Assembly (NCBI GenBank): GCA_013298125.1
Contig: JAAFJP010000005.1
Location: forward strand, 149,514 to 213,513
DNA from: Cytophagales bacterium
Lineage (GTDB): Bacteria > Bacteroidota > Bacteroidia > Cytophagales > Spirosomataceae
Direction of reading: 5' to 3'
Length of the DNA: 64,000 nt
The position numbers were made by a program, and so were the translations under genes. Every line of letters starts with the position of its first letter. The first letter of the stretch is position 1. Shown in pieces: positions 51,983 through 60,780 of the stretch. The notes under the pieces were generated by a model that did no database searches, had not been told where the DNA came from, and worked only from the letters and a program-made list of their open reading frames with translations.

Positions 51983-53113
51983 TTATCTAATCCCGAACCG
52001 ATAAACCGTACTACTCTTATACTCCTCATTCGGACGTAAAACCGTTGTCGGGAAGTTAGCTTGATTAGGAGAATCTGGAAAATGTTGTGTCTCTAAACAA
52101 AGCCCTGCACGTTTTTTGAACATCTCTGTTCCTTTTTTGGGAGTAGTCACTAAGAAATTTCCAGAATAAAATTGCACCGCTGGCTCTGAGGATTGTACCT
52201 CCATCACACGCCCACTTGTAGGCTCATACAAGGTAATCAAAGACTGCATTTTTTGCCCGTTTTCCGAAAATACCCAACAATGGTCGTAGCCCCCACCATT
52301 TTTGATTTGTACGTTGGTTGTGTCATTAATCCTTGCTCCAATTTTCTCAGATTTAGTAAAATCAAAGGGCGTTCCTTTTACGTCTTCTAATTTTCCAGTC
52401 GGGATCAAAGTCGAACTTACAGGCAAATATTTATCAGCATGAATCATTATTTCATGGTCGAGAATCGTATTGTCAGGGTTTCCTGTCAAATTAAAATAAG
52501 CGTGATTGGTCAAATTAATCACCGTAGCCTTGTCTGTGGTAGCTTTGTAGTCCATTTTTAGAGCATTGTCTTTGGTCAAAGTATAAACCACTTCCACCGT
52601 CAAATTGCCAGGGTAGCCTTCCTCGCCATCTTTTGAAAGATAAGTTAATTTCAAAGCTGGTTCTTCACCTTCGATGGGCGTTGCCGTCCAAAGTACCTTG
52701 TCAAAACCCTTTTTTCCTCCATGTAGCGTATTAGGTTTGTTGTTGATAGCTAACGAATAAGTCTTACCATCAAGCGTAAATTTTCCATTGGCAATTCTGT
52801 TTCCAAAACGCCCAATCAACGCTCCAAAATAAGGGGATGATTTTTGATAATCTGCCAAATTATCGTAGCCCAGATTGATATTTTCGTACTTTCCATTACG
52901 GTCTGGGGCTGTCCAAGAGGTGATAATTCCTCCGTAATTAGTGATTTTTACTTCCATCCCCGCCGCATTTTTAAGCGTAAAAATATCGGCAGTTTCAGAT
53001 TCAGAAATCTTCCCAAAAACTTCTTTTGTGATGCTTTGCGATGTGGTCGCTTTTTTATCACAAGCCGTTAAGCTGATGAAGATAAAGAGACAAAATAATA
53101 GTGATTTTTTCAT
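51983..53113 (-). CDS. galM: Aldose 1-epimerase (galactose mutarotase), lipoprotein form
   Basis: I choose ATG 53113 (376 aa), whose start MKKSLLFCLFIFISLTAC is a lipoprotein signal with Cys18. GalM motifs present: ITNYGGIITSW, FGALIGRFGNRIANG, NTLHGGKKGFDK (His), INLTNHAYFNLTG (second His), GGYDHCWV and LCLETQHFPDSPN (Glu). It interconverts alpha and beta anomers of hexoses, here probably in the periplasm. The SGNH hydrolase gene ends 20 bp upstream on the same strand. Confidence 0.94.
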   Translation of the reverse strand: MKKSLLFCLFIFISLTACDKKATTSQSITKEVFGKISESETADIFTLKNAAGMEVKITNYGGIITSWTAPDRNGKYENINLGYDNLADYQKSSPYFGALIGRFGNRIANGKFTLDGKTYSLAINNKPNTLHGGKKGFDKVLWTATPIEGEEPALKLTYLSKDGEEGYPGNLTVEVVYTLTKDNALKMDYKATTDKATVINLTNHAYFNLTGNPDNTILDHEIMIHADKYLPVSSTLIPTGKLEDVKGTPFDFTKSEKIGARINDTTNVQIKNGGGYDHCWVFSENGQKMQSLITLYEPTSGRVMEVQSSEPAVQFYSGNFLVTTPKKGTEMFKKRAGLCLETQHFPDSPNQANFPTTVLRPNEEYKSSTVYRFGIR

Positions 53114-53133
53114 GGATTGGGTTGTTTGGTAAT

Positions 53134-53745
53134 TCATAATTTTTGTTTCAATTCTTTCGCCCAAATCTCATAGGTTTCTTTTTTCAAATGAATCCCATCA
53201 CGAGAGAATTGAGGCAGTAAAGCATTATTTTTAGAAAGATATAAATTCATATCAATATACTCGATATGTTGTTCTGAAAAATATTTTTTCAATAAAGTGT
53301 TCAGAATAATAATTTCTTGATTAATCTCTTGATTATCAGTTGTATAAATAATTAAATGAGCAACAATTTTACCTTTATTTTTCTGTAAAATAGAGATTAT
53401 TTTTTGATAATTTTCAAATACTCTTTGCGTAGGTACACCCGCCCGAAGGTCATTGATTCCACCTTCTAAAACCACAATTTTAGGTTCTGAATTCAATAAT
53501 CCTTCTTCCAAACTCCACAGTATTTGTTGGGTCATCGCCCCGCCGTAAGCCACACTTTGAATATCATTTCTACCCAAAAGAATATTCCAATTTTCTTGGG
53601 CAAAAATGGAGTCTCCGATAAACAAAATATTAACTTTTTCAGGAGGGAAAAATCGTTCTCGTATTTTATCTCTGAATTGAAAAATTAAGGTTAATAGACT
53701 GATATTTAGGAGGATGGAGAGAGTTATAAAGTATTTTTTAATCAT
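53134..53745 (-). CDS. SGNH/GDSL-type hydrolase
   Basis: The 203-aa protein has an N-terminal membrane anchor or signal (YFITLSILLNISLLTLIF). SGNH blocks are visible: Ser in LFIGDSIF, Gly in VAYGGAM, Asn in GGINDLR, and Asp/His in SRDGIHL. It is likely an esterase or acyl hydrolase at the envelope. The galM gene follows on the same strand, so they may be co-transcribed. Confidence 0.87.
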   Translation of the reverse strand: MIKKYFITLSILLNISLLTLIFQFRDKIRERFFPPEKVNILFIGDSIFAQENWNILLGRNDIQSVAYGGAMTQQILWSLEEGLLNSEPKIVVLEGGINDLRAGVPTQRVFENYQKIISILQKNKGKIVAHLIIYTTDNQEINQEIIILNTLLKKYFSEQHIEYIDMNLYLSKNNALLPQFSRDGIHLKKETYEIWAKELKQKL

Positions 53746-53777
53746 AAAATTTAAGGATTTACTATTGATTTATGTTA

Positions 53778-53874
53778 ACCTGTCATCCCGACAAAGGAGG
53801 GAACTGTCGAACTTCACCAAAATTATGATACAAGGTATGAAATATCAGTTCCCTCCTGCGTCGGGATGACAGGT
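53778..53874. repeat. Palindromic element with 29-nt arms
   Basis: ACCTGTCATCCCGACAAAGG (start of the left arm, 53778-53806) and 53846-53874 are complementary except for a few central positions. A 39-nt loop separates the arms. It fills the gap between the SGNH and amidase genes. Confidence 0.65.
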
Positions 53875-53902
53875 CGAATAAGCCACAAAACAACTGTCAA
53901 AA

Positions 53903-54787
53903 TCAAATAATCTCAAACTCATCCGCATCCAAATACGCAGGGAATTTTGTTCTAAAATCTTCTAATTCTTGTTTGCTAAGTATTTGATTATTAATCACTT
54001 CTGCATCTTTCTGATAAAATAACTGATTACCTTTAAAATCTATAATAGCAGAATTTCCAGAATAATTCAATCCCATTTCGTCCGCTCCAACCCGATTTAC
54101 GCCAATACAATAACTCTGATTTTCAATAGCCCTTGCCTGCAAAAGCGTATCCCAAACCTGCGAACGTACGGCGGGCCAATTGGCTACGTAGATGAGGAGG
54201 TCGTAAGTCAAAGAGTCGTAAGTCGTAAGTCGTAAGCTATCAAGATTTTCTTCTTTTGTTTCGATACTATCCCTTTCATTTTTTTCCTTATGACTTACAG
54301 ACTTAGGACTTACGACTTCTCGAACATTTCTTGACCACACTGGAAATCTTAAATCATAACAAATCAGTGGGCAGATTTTCCAGCCTTTTAGTTCTACGAT
54401 TAATCTTTTTGTACCTTGTGCGTAATGGTTATGCTCGCCGCCCATTCTGAAAAGATGGCGTTTGTCGTATTGTTCAAAAGTGCCGTCTGGACGCATCCAG
54501 AGCAATCTATTGCAATAATTCTCTCCTTCTTTTACAATATAACTTCCCGTGATAACCGCCCCAGTTTGTTTGGCTTGTTGTCTCATCCACTTGAAAGTCG
54601 TGAAATTCATGGGTTCAGCCACGTTTTTTACATTCATCGTAAATCCTGTGGTGAACATTTCGGGCAAAATAATAAGGTCAGATTGAGTAGAAATCTGAGC
54701 AATTTTCTCTTCTAAATTTGCCAAATTTGCCGTAGGATTTTCCCAATAAAGTGAGGTCTGAATAACGGTAACCGAAAGGTCTTGCAT
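53903..54787 (-). CDS. Nitrilase-superfamily amidase (YafV/omega-amidase type) with inserted palindromic segment
   Basis: The protein is 294 aa; family members are usually about 255-260. Catalytic residues fit: Glu in LIILPEMFTTGF, Lys in YDKRHLFRMGGE and Cys in LICYDLRFPVWSRN. After WSRN about 38 residues (EVVSPKSVSHKEKNERDSIE onward) separate it from YDLLIYVANWP, which normally follows closely. The DNA of that stretch (about 54200-54317) is a palindromic repeat in the reading frame, so the insert is probably a mobile palindromic element tolerated in a surface loop. The enzyme would deaminate alpha-keto acid amides or similar substrates. Confidence 0.88.
   Translation of the reverse strand: MQDLSVTVIQTSLYWENPTANLANLEEKIAQISTQSDLIILPEMFTTGFTMNVKNVAEPMNFTTFKWMRQQAKQTGAVITGSYIVKEGENYCNRLLWMRPDGTFEQYDKRHLFRMGGEHNHYAQGTKRLIVELKGWKICPLICYDLRFPVWSRNVREVVSPKSVSHKEKNERDSIETKEENLDSLRLTTYDSLTYDLLIYVANWPAVRSQVWDTLLQARAIENQSYCIGVNRVGADEMGLNYSGNSAIIDFKGNQLFYQKDAEVINNQILSKQELEDFRTKFPAYLDADEFEII
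54200..54317. repeat. Intragenic palindromic element in the amidase gene
   Basis: The left part holds tandem AGTCGTA heptamers (GTCGTAAGTCGTAAGTCGTA near 54215-54234), and the right part holds the complement (GACTTACAGACTTAGGACTT near 54292-54311). It keeps the reading frame open and adds about 38 codons. Confidence 0.7.
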
Positions 54788-54876
54788 AGTACAGGATATT
54801 TATTTCAAGTAAATTTAGTAAATTTTAGTCCCGTTTATAAAAACTAATGAAACTATCTATAATTTGCAGTAAATCA

Positions 54877-54977
54877 AAACACCCCTATCCCAACCCTTTC
54901 CCCTCGAAGGGAAAGGGCTTTATTCTTTTGTTAGGAAAGCCCTTCCCTTCGAGGGGAAGGGTTGGGATGGGGTGTTT
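54877..54977. repeat. Nested palindromic element with about 43-nt arms
   Basis: AAAACACCCCTATCCCAACC (left arm start, 54877-54921) folds on 54936-54977, and each arm is itself partly self-complementary (CCCTTCCCTTCGAGGGGAAG). It ends 20 bp before the start of the double-thioredoxin gene. Confidence 0.7.
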
Positions 54978-54997
54978 CAAATCCCAAAAACAAAACC

Positions 54998-56107
54998 ATG
55001 AAAAAATTATTAGCTCTTCTTTTTATCAGCTTTTTATTTTCCTTCACATCGGAGGATATTCCAACCCTTGAAATTGGGCAACCTGCCCCTGATTTTAATT
55101 TAAAGGGCGTTGATGGCAAAATGTATTCCTTAAAATCATTTGCCAAAGCTAAGATTTTGATGGTTGTTTTTACTTGCAATCATTGCCCAACGGCTCAGGC
55201 GTATGAGGAGCGTTTGAAGAAAATCACGGCAGAATACAAACCCAAAGGCGTGCAAGTGGTGGCTATTTCACCCAACTCTCCCTCAGCTCTTCGTTTGGAC
55301 GAAATGGGTTGGACGGATTTGGATGATACCTACGAACACATGGTTATCAGAGCCAAAGATGCCGCCTACAACTTCCCATATTTGTACGATGGTGACACTG
55401 AAATTGCCTCTAAAAAATATGGACCAATTGCGACTCCCCATATTTTTATTTTTGACGAAAAACGTGTTCTTCGCTATTCTGGACGTATTGATGATGTAGA
55501 AAAACCTACTGGAACACCCAAAAGTTTTGATACTCGCAACGCTCTTGATAACCTATTGGCAGGACAAAAAGTAGCGGTTGAAAAAACGAAAGTGTTTGGT
55601 TGTTCTATCAAATGGGCAGCCAAAGAGACTCTGACCAACAACGAAAAGGACGGTTGGGCAAAAGAACCCGTTGCCATCGAAAGCATTGATGACGAAGGAA
55701 TAAAAAAGTTATTGAAAAATGATTCTGGGAAATTGCGGCTCATTAACGTTTGGGCAACTTGGTGTGGTCCTTGCGTAGCGGAACTCCCTGATTTTCTGAA
55801 CATTAACCGAATGTACAGACACCGTGATTTTGAATTTGTAACCATTTGTGCCGATAAACCCGACAAAAAAGATAGAGCATTAGCAACGCTAAAAAGGCTT
55901 CAAGCATCCAGTAAAAACTATATTTTCAATTCAGATGATGTCTATAAATTGATAGAATTAGTTGATCCAAAATGGCAAGGAGCATTGCCTTATACACTCA
56001 TGGTTGAACCCAACGGAAAAGTCGTATATCAAAAGCAAGGAACTATTAACCCTATGAAAATGAGGAAGTTAATCGTTGAGAATCCTTTGATTGGGCGTTA
56101 TTTTTAA
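54998..56107 (+). CDS. Double thioredoxin-fold protein (AhpC/TSA-like plus TlpA-like)
   Basis: I choose ATG 54998 (369 aa), which opens MKKLLALLFISFLFSFTSED, a signal peptide; the upstream in-frame ATG at 54962 lies in the palindrome. The first domain (about 25-190) has CNHCP (Cys60, Cys63) in an AhpC/TSA-type fold. The second (about 225-369) has NVWATWCGPCVAELP (Cys256, Cys259), a TlpA/ResA-like motif. It probably reduces disulphides or apo-cytochromes in the periplasm; the PQQ/cytochrome c enzyme next door fits that. Confidence 0.88.
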   Translation: MKKLLALLFISFLFSFTSEDIPTLEIGQPAPDFNLKGVDGKMYSLKSFAKAKILMVVFTCNHCPTAQAYEERLKKITAEYKPKGVQVVAISPNSPSALRLDEMGWTDLDDTYEHMVIRAKDAAYNFPYLYDGDTEIASKKYGPIATPHIFIFDEKRVLRYSGRIDDVEKPTGTPKSFDTRNALDNLLAGQKVAVEKTKVFGCSIKWAAKETLTNNEKDGWAKEPVAIESIDDEGIKKLLKNDSGKLRLINVWATWCGPCVAELPDFLNINRMYRHRDFEFVTICADKPDKKDRALATLKRLQASSKNYIFNSDDVYKLIELVDPKWQGALPYTLMVEPNGKVVYQKQGTINPMKMRKLIVENPLIGRYF

Positions 56108-56124
56108 AAAATAAAAAACAGAAG

Positions 56125-56213
56125 AACCTCACCCCCAGCCCCTCTCCTTCTGAGAGGGGAATATTCGTCGGAGTATCTCCCCTCTCAGAAGGAGAGGGGC
56201 TGGGGGTGAGGTT
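56125..56213. repeat. Perfect 36-bp inverted repeat immediately before the PQQ dehydrogenase gene
   Basis: AACCTCACCCCCAGCCCCTC (start of the left arm, 56125-56160) is exactly complementary to 56178-56213 across a 17-nt loop. The right arm ends 9 bp before the ATG at 56223, so a transcript from the left would carry a very stable hairpin over the ribosome-binding region. Confidence 0.85.
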
Positions 56214-56222
56214 TATACAAAC

Positions 56223-58349
56223 ATGAAACTAACCCATTTCGCCATCATTACCCTTTTTTGCCTCATCACCGTCGCCCTCCGTTCTTCGGAAAAATCTTAC
56301 GAAGACTGGAAAATTTATGGTGGCAATAATGAATCAAACCGTTATTCGAGTATTGCCCAAATCAATACTGAGAACGTAAAAAACTTAGAAGTCGCTTGGG
56401 AATATCACACGGGCGATGCTACCAAAACGTCTCAGATTCAGTGCAATCCAATTATTGTGGAGGGCGTGATGTATGCCACTTCGCCCCAAATCAAAGTTTT
56501 TGCTTTGGATGCAGCTACGGGCAAAGAAATTTGGTCGTTTAATCCTTTCAAAATCTTGGGAGGTGAAAACTCGTGGGCAGGCACAAACCGAGGCGTAACG
56601 TATTGGCAATCAGGCGATGAGAAACGAATTTTGTTTTGTGCAGGGAGTCATTTGATATGCTTAGATGCCAAAACGGGTGAGCCAGTCACGACTTTCGGAG
56701 ACGGTGGAAAAATTGATATGCAGAAGGATTTAGATTACGAAAAAGAAAAGTTTTTGTTAGTTTCCAATACCCCGGGAATTATCTATAAAGACTTGATAAT
56801 CATGGGAATGCGTTTGTCGGAAGGCTTGGATGCCGCCCCTGGACACGTACGTGCGTATAATGTACGTACAGGAAAACGCTCATGGATTTTTCATACCATC
56901 CCACACCCAGGCGAGTATGGGTATGAAACTTGGGAGAAAAATTCTTGGAAAAAAGTTGGTGGGGCAAACTGTTGGGCGGGAATGGCTTTGGATGAAAAAA
57001 GAGGAATCGTGTTTGTGCCAACGGGGTCGGCTACCTATGATTTTTGGGGTGGTTATCGCAAAGGTTCAAACCTTTTTGCTAACTGCATCATTGCTTTGGA
57101 TGCCAGTACGGGTAAACGCATTTGGCATTATCAAACCGTTCATCACGATATTTGGGACAGAGACTTACCAGCACCGCCAACGCTGATTACGGTTACAAAA
57201 AATGGAAAGAAAATTGATGCCATTGCCCAAATCACGAAGCATGGCTACACATTTGTTTTGGAACGTGCTACGGGCAAACCAGTTTTTCCAATCAATGAAG
57301 TGCCTGTGCCTAAATCTGATTTGGCGGGTGAAAAATCTTGGGCAACGCAACCGATTCCGACATTGCCAGAGCCGTATATGCGTCAGAATTTCTTAGAAAA
57401 AGACATCATCAATATTTCACCAGAACATCATGCAGAGATTTTGGAGCAATTCAAACCGTTAGAATCAGGAGGAATTTGGATTCCGCCTTCTACGCAAGGA
57501 CACGTACTTTTTCCAGGTTTTGATGGTGGTGGAGAATGGGGAGGTGCGGGCTATGACCCTCAAAATCAGACACTTTACGTAAACGCCAACGAAATGCCGT
57601 GGACGGTTACGATGAAAGAAAACCCCAAAGCAACGGGAACAGGATTATTAGCCATCGGGCAAAATCAATACAACAATAACTGTGGAAATTGTCACGGACT
57701 TGACCGCAAAGGGACGGGTAATATTCCTTCATTATTAGACCTTAAGAAACGATTGAAGAAAGAAGATGTATTATCAATTTTGAAAAAAGGGAAAGGTGCA
57801 ATGCCAGCCTTCGGACATATTTCAGAGAAAAATCGTGAGGCAATTACGGCTTATATTTTGGAGATGAAAGACATTGATAATCAGTCAGATAAGAAAGAAA
57901 TGGAAGCGGATTCAGACCTTCAACCTGCCTACGTAATGACAGGCTACAAACGTTTTATGACCAAAGACGGCTACCCAGCCATCACGCCGCCGTGGGGAAC
58001 GCTCAACGCTATCGACATGAATACGGGCAAAGTAAAATGGAAAGTTCCTTTGGGAGAATTTGAAGAATTAACCAAAAAAGGCATCGCTCCAACAGGCACA
58101 GAAAACTATGGTGGACCCGTCGTAACGGCAGGAGGATTGATATTTATTGCTGCCTCAAAAGACGAAAAATTTAGAGCTTTTGATAAAAATACGGGTAAGA
58201 TTTTGTTTGAATACAAACTCCCCTCGGGCGGATATGCCACTCCTGCAACCTATCAAGTCAACGGAAAACAATACGTAGTAATAGCCTGTGGCGGTGGAAA
58301 AATGGGAACGAAATCAGGGGATAGTTATGTGGCGTTTGGGTTGAAATGA
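56223..58349 (+). CDS. PQQ-dependent quinoprotein dehydrogenase with cytochrome c domain
   Basis: The 708-aa protein has a signal peptide (MKLTHFAIITLFCLITVALR). Repeated propeller-blade motifs appear (EDWKIYGGNNESNRYSSIAQ, FALDAATGKEIWSF, LDASTGKRIWHY, VFPINEVPVPKSD, YGGPVVTAGGLIFIAASKDE), typical of PQQ-binding blades. A cytochrome c domain is inserted near residues 480-560, with heme motif CGNCH (Cys487, Cys490, His491). It probably oxidises a sugar or alcohol and passes electrons to the respiratory chain. The gene starts 9 bp after a large perfect hairpin. Confidence 0.92.
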   Translation: MKLTHFAIITLFCLITVALRSSEKSYEDWKIYGGNNESNRYSSIAQINTENVKNLEVAWEYHTGDATKTSQIQCNPIIVEGVMYATSPQIKVFALDAATGKEIWSFNPFKILGGENSWAGTNRGVTYWQSGDEKRILFCAGSHLICLDAKTGEPVTTFGDGGKIDMQKDLDYEKEKFLLVSNTPGIIYKDLIIMGMRLSEGLDAAPGHVRAYNVRTGKRSWIFHTIPHPGEYGYETWEKNSWKKVGGANCWAGMALDEKRGIVFVPTGSATYDFWGGYRKGSNLFANCIIALDASTGKRIWHYQTVHHDIWDRDLPAPPTLITVTKNGKKIDAIAQITKHGYTFVLERATGKPVFPINEVPVPKSDLAGEKSWATQPIPTLPEPYMRQNFLEKDIINISPEHHAEILEQFKPLESGGIWIPPSTQGHVLFPGFDGGGEWGGAGYDPQNQTLYVNANEMPWTVTMKENPKATGTGLLAIGQNQYNNNCGNCHGLDRKGTGNIPSLLDLKKRLKKEDVLSILKKGKGAMPAFGHISEKNREAITAYILEMKDIDNQSDKKEMEADSDLQPAYVMTGYKRFMTKDGYPAITPPWGTLNAIDMNTGKVKWKVPLGEFEELTKKGIAPTGTENYGGPVVTAGGLIFIAASKDEKFRAFDKNTGKILFEYKLPSGGYATPATYQVNGKQYVVIACGGGKMGTKSGDSYVAFGLK

Positions 58350-58449
58350 TTGAAGATAAAAATTTTAACATAAAAAATAAAGTTTCTAAACAGCAAGGCA
58401 AGATTATTGATATTGTTCCGTTAGAAATATGTAACAACCAAATTAAAGA

Positions 58450-59358
58450 ATGAAAAAAGTAGTTTTGTTTGCCCTGACACTTGCTGTGACGGCATCGTGT
58501 GTGAGCAAGAAAAAATTGGCAGAAGCACAAGCCGAGTATTCAACTTTTAAAGCCAGTTCTGAAAATAGCATCAACAGAGTCAGAACAGAACTCCGTGATT
58601 GTGATAAAGCAAAAACGGGCATAGAATCAGAATTGAGGGCAAAAAGTAATGAGTTAGACATAAAATCTAAACAATGGATAGCCCAAAATAAAGCTCTCGA
58701 AGACCAAATCGAATATCTAAAAAAGACGAATACCAATCTTTTGGACAGGATGTCTGACCTTTCTATTGTGAGTAAATCAGGGGCGGAAAGCATCAAAAAA
58801 TCATTGGAAACGCTCAATGATCAAAGTAAATATATCAAAGATTTAAACTCGTCTGTTCAACGTAAAGACTCTCTAAATTTGGCTCTGGTAATGACCCTCA
58901 AACGTTCATTGGCTGATATTAATGATGAGGACGTTACGGTTGAAGTAAAAAAAGGCGTAGTCTATATTTCTATTTCAGACAAAATGTTATTTCAGTCGGG
59001 GAGTGCTTTGATAAACCCACGGGCGGAAGTTATTTTAGAGAAGGTTTCGAGAGTGGTGAATGACCACAAAGAGTTGGATATTTTAGTAGAAGGACATACG
59101 GATAACGTTCCGATTGCGACAGGTTGCCTCACCGATAACTGGGATTTATCCGCCAAAAGAGCAACATCGGTAGTCAGACTTTTACAAACCAAATTTGGGA
59201 TTGCCCCTGAGCGTATGACCGCAGGAGGACGTTCGGAGTATGTGCCTAAAATGCCAAATACGAGTGATGCAGGTCGTAAAATTAACAGACGAACCGAAAT
59301 TATTGTATTGCCTAAACTTGACCAATTTTTCCAGATGTTAGCCAACGGACAGAAATAG
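58450..59358 (+). CDS. OmpA-family lipoprotein with coiled-coil linker (copy 1)
   Basis: The 302-aa protein begins with a lipoprotein signal (MKKVVLFALTLAVTASC, Cys17), then SKKK and a long coiled coil (about 25-150). The OmpA_C domain (about 165-300) has VEGHTDNVPI, NWDLSAKRATSVVRLLQ, TAGGRSEY and NRRTEIIVLPK, the peptidoglycan-binding pattern. It anchors the outer membrane to the wall. A paralogue lies at 59683. Confidence 0.93.
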   Translation: MKKVVLFALTLAVTASCVSKKKLAEAQAEYSTFKASSENSINRVRTELRDCDKAKTGIESELRAKSNELDIKSKQWIAQNKALEDQIEYLKKTNTNLLDRMSDLSIVSKSGAESIKKSLETLNDQSKYIKDLNSSVQRKDSLNLALVMTLKRSLADINDEDVTVEVKKGVVYISISDKMLFQSGSALINPRAEVILEKVSRVVNDHKELDILVEGHTDNVPIATGCLTDNWDLSAKRATSVVRLLQTKFGIAPERMTAGGRSEYVPKMPNTSDAGRKINRRTEIIVLPKLDQFFQMLANGQK

Positions 59359-59359
59359 T

Positions 59360-59510
59360 TATTCGGTAATTGGGGATTGGGTAATTAGGAATTGGGAAAT
59401 TGGGATTTGGAAAATGGGAAAAAAATCAGGAATCCAGAATTTTGAAAATATATTTTCCCCAATTTCCAATTCCCTAATCCCCAATTCTCTAATCCCCAAT
59501 ACCTAATCTT
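59360..59510. repeat. ATTGGGGATTGGG-type palindromic tract
   Basis: TAATTGGGGATTGGGTAATT-type modules at 59367-59420 are followed by the complementary CCCCAATTTCCAATTCCCTA-type modules at 59456-59502. It belongs to the same family as 51801-51982. Confidence 0.6.
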
Positions 59511-59517
59511 ACATACA

Positions 59518-59560
59518 GAAAAGAGCAAATGAAATTCATTCATTTGCTCTTTTCGCTTTT
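59518..59560 (+). terminator. Perfect 16-bp hairpin terminator
   Basis: GAAAAGAGCAAATGAA pairs exactly with TTCATTTGCTCTTTTC around ATTCA minus one base; T-rich sequence follows. Confidence 0.75.
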
Positions 59561-59682
59561 TATGTATCTTTCTATTGTTTTATAGAGAATTGCACGGTTT
59601 TTGTGAGTGTAGTATTAGCTGACTGCTAATACCGTTTAAAGAGATTCCAATCTTTAACGTAACCCATTAAAAATTAAAGATT

Positions 59683-60585
59683 ATGTATAGAGTAATTGTG
59701 TTTATTTTATTCGTTTCCCTCATGTCTTCCTGTGTAAGCAAGAAGAAATTTGCCGAAATGCAAGATGAATACGCAAGTTTCAAAAACACTTCAAGAGACA
59801 ATCTCACCAAAGCACGAAACGAGTTAAAAGAACGAGATAAACAGCTTTTAGCTTACGAATCTGCCACAAAACTCCGCAACAAAGAATTAGAAACTCGCTC
59901 AAAACATATCAAAGGTTTGGACGAACAAATTGATTTTTTAAAAAAAACTAATTCCAAACTTTTAGACCGAATGACCAACCTTACCCTCATGAGTAAGGCG
60001 GGGGCTGACAGTATGCGAAAGTCGATGGAGACTATAAACGAACAGAGTCAATACATAGAAAATATCACCTCCGCCATTCAACGAAAAGACTCTCTGAATG
60101 TCTCTTTTATTGTGGCTCTGAAACGAATGATTAACGGGGAAATTCCTGATGAAGATTTTAATGTGAAAGCCCGTAAAGGTTTGGTATGTATTTCTATCAC
60201 AGATAAAATTATTTTCTCTTCTAACAATGCAAATGTCAATCAGAAAGGAGAAAACACCCTCGAAAAAATCGCCAAAGCCCTCAACGGACATCCAGATTTA
60301 GATATTTTGGTAGAAAGTCATACCGACAACTCGCCCGTAAATGCAGATGGCATAAAAGATAATTGGGATTTGAGTGCCAAGCGTTCCACAGCTATCGTGA
60401 GGCTACTCCAAACACGCTTTGGAGTGCAACCAGACAGGATTTTGGCGGGTGGTCGCTCAGAATATGCCCCCAAAGAATTTGCAGGAACAGAACCTAATAA
60501 GAAACAAAACCGTAGAATTGAAATAACCGTTATGCCTAAATTAGAGCAATTCTTTCAAGCATTGGTTAGTGGGCAAGTGAAGTAG
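59683..60585 (+). CDS. OmpA-family lipoprotein with coiled-coil linker (copy 2)
   Basis: The 300-aa protein closely matches the gene at 58450 along its length: lipoprotein signal (ILFVSLMSSC, Cys17), SKKKFAEMQDEYASFKN, a coiled coil, and OmpA_C motifs (VESHTDNSPV with Ser in place of Gly, NWDLSAKRSTAIVRLLQ, LAGGRSEYAPK, NRRIEITVMPK). It is a recent tandem duplicate that has begun to diverge. Confidence 0.92.
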   Translation: MYRVIVFILFVSLMSSCVSKKKFAEMQDEYASFKNTSRDNLTKARNELKERDKQLLAYESATKLRNKELETRSKHIKGLDEQIDFLKKTNSKLLDRMTNLTLMSKAGADSMRKSMETINEQSQYIENITSAIQRKDSLNVSFIVALKRMINGEIPDEDFNVKARKGLVCISITDKIIFSSNNANVNQKGENTLEKIAKALNGHPDLDILVESHTDNSPVNADGIKDNWDLSAKRSTAIVRLLQTRFGVQPDRILAGGRSEYAPKEFAGTEPNKKQNRRIEITVMPKLEQFFQALVSGQVK

Positions 60586-60697
60586 TGTTTGAAAAACTTT
60601 AAATTGACTTGTTTTAGCGGTCTGACTACCGTCTGACCGAATACATTACATCAGTCAGACGTTGATTAAATTATACCCAAGTAAAATTTTATCAACT

Positions 60698-60732
60698 AAC
60701 CCTCCCAAGGGTTCAAAACCCTTGGGAGGGTT
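60698..60732. terminator. Perfect 16-bp hairpin with GGGTTCAAAACCC core
   Basis: AACCCTCCCAAGGGTT pairs exactly with AACCCTTGGGAGGGTT around a CAA loop; TTT follows on the plus strand. It resembles the core of 34324-34356. Confidence 0.7.
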
Positions 60733-60780
60733 TTTGATGAATAATCAATTCATCCATGCTCTAAGGGTATTGATAGATTT

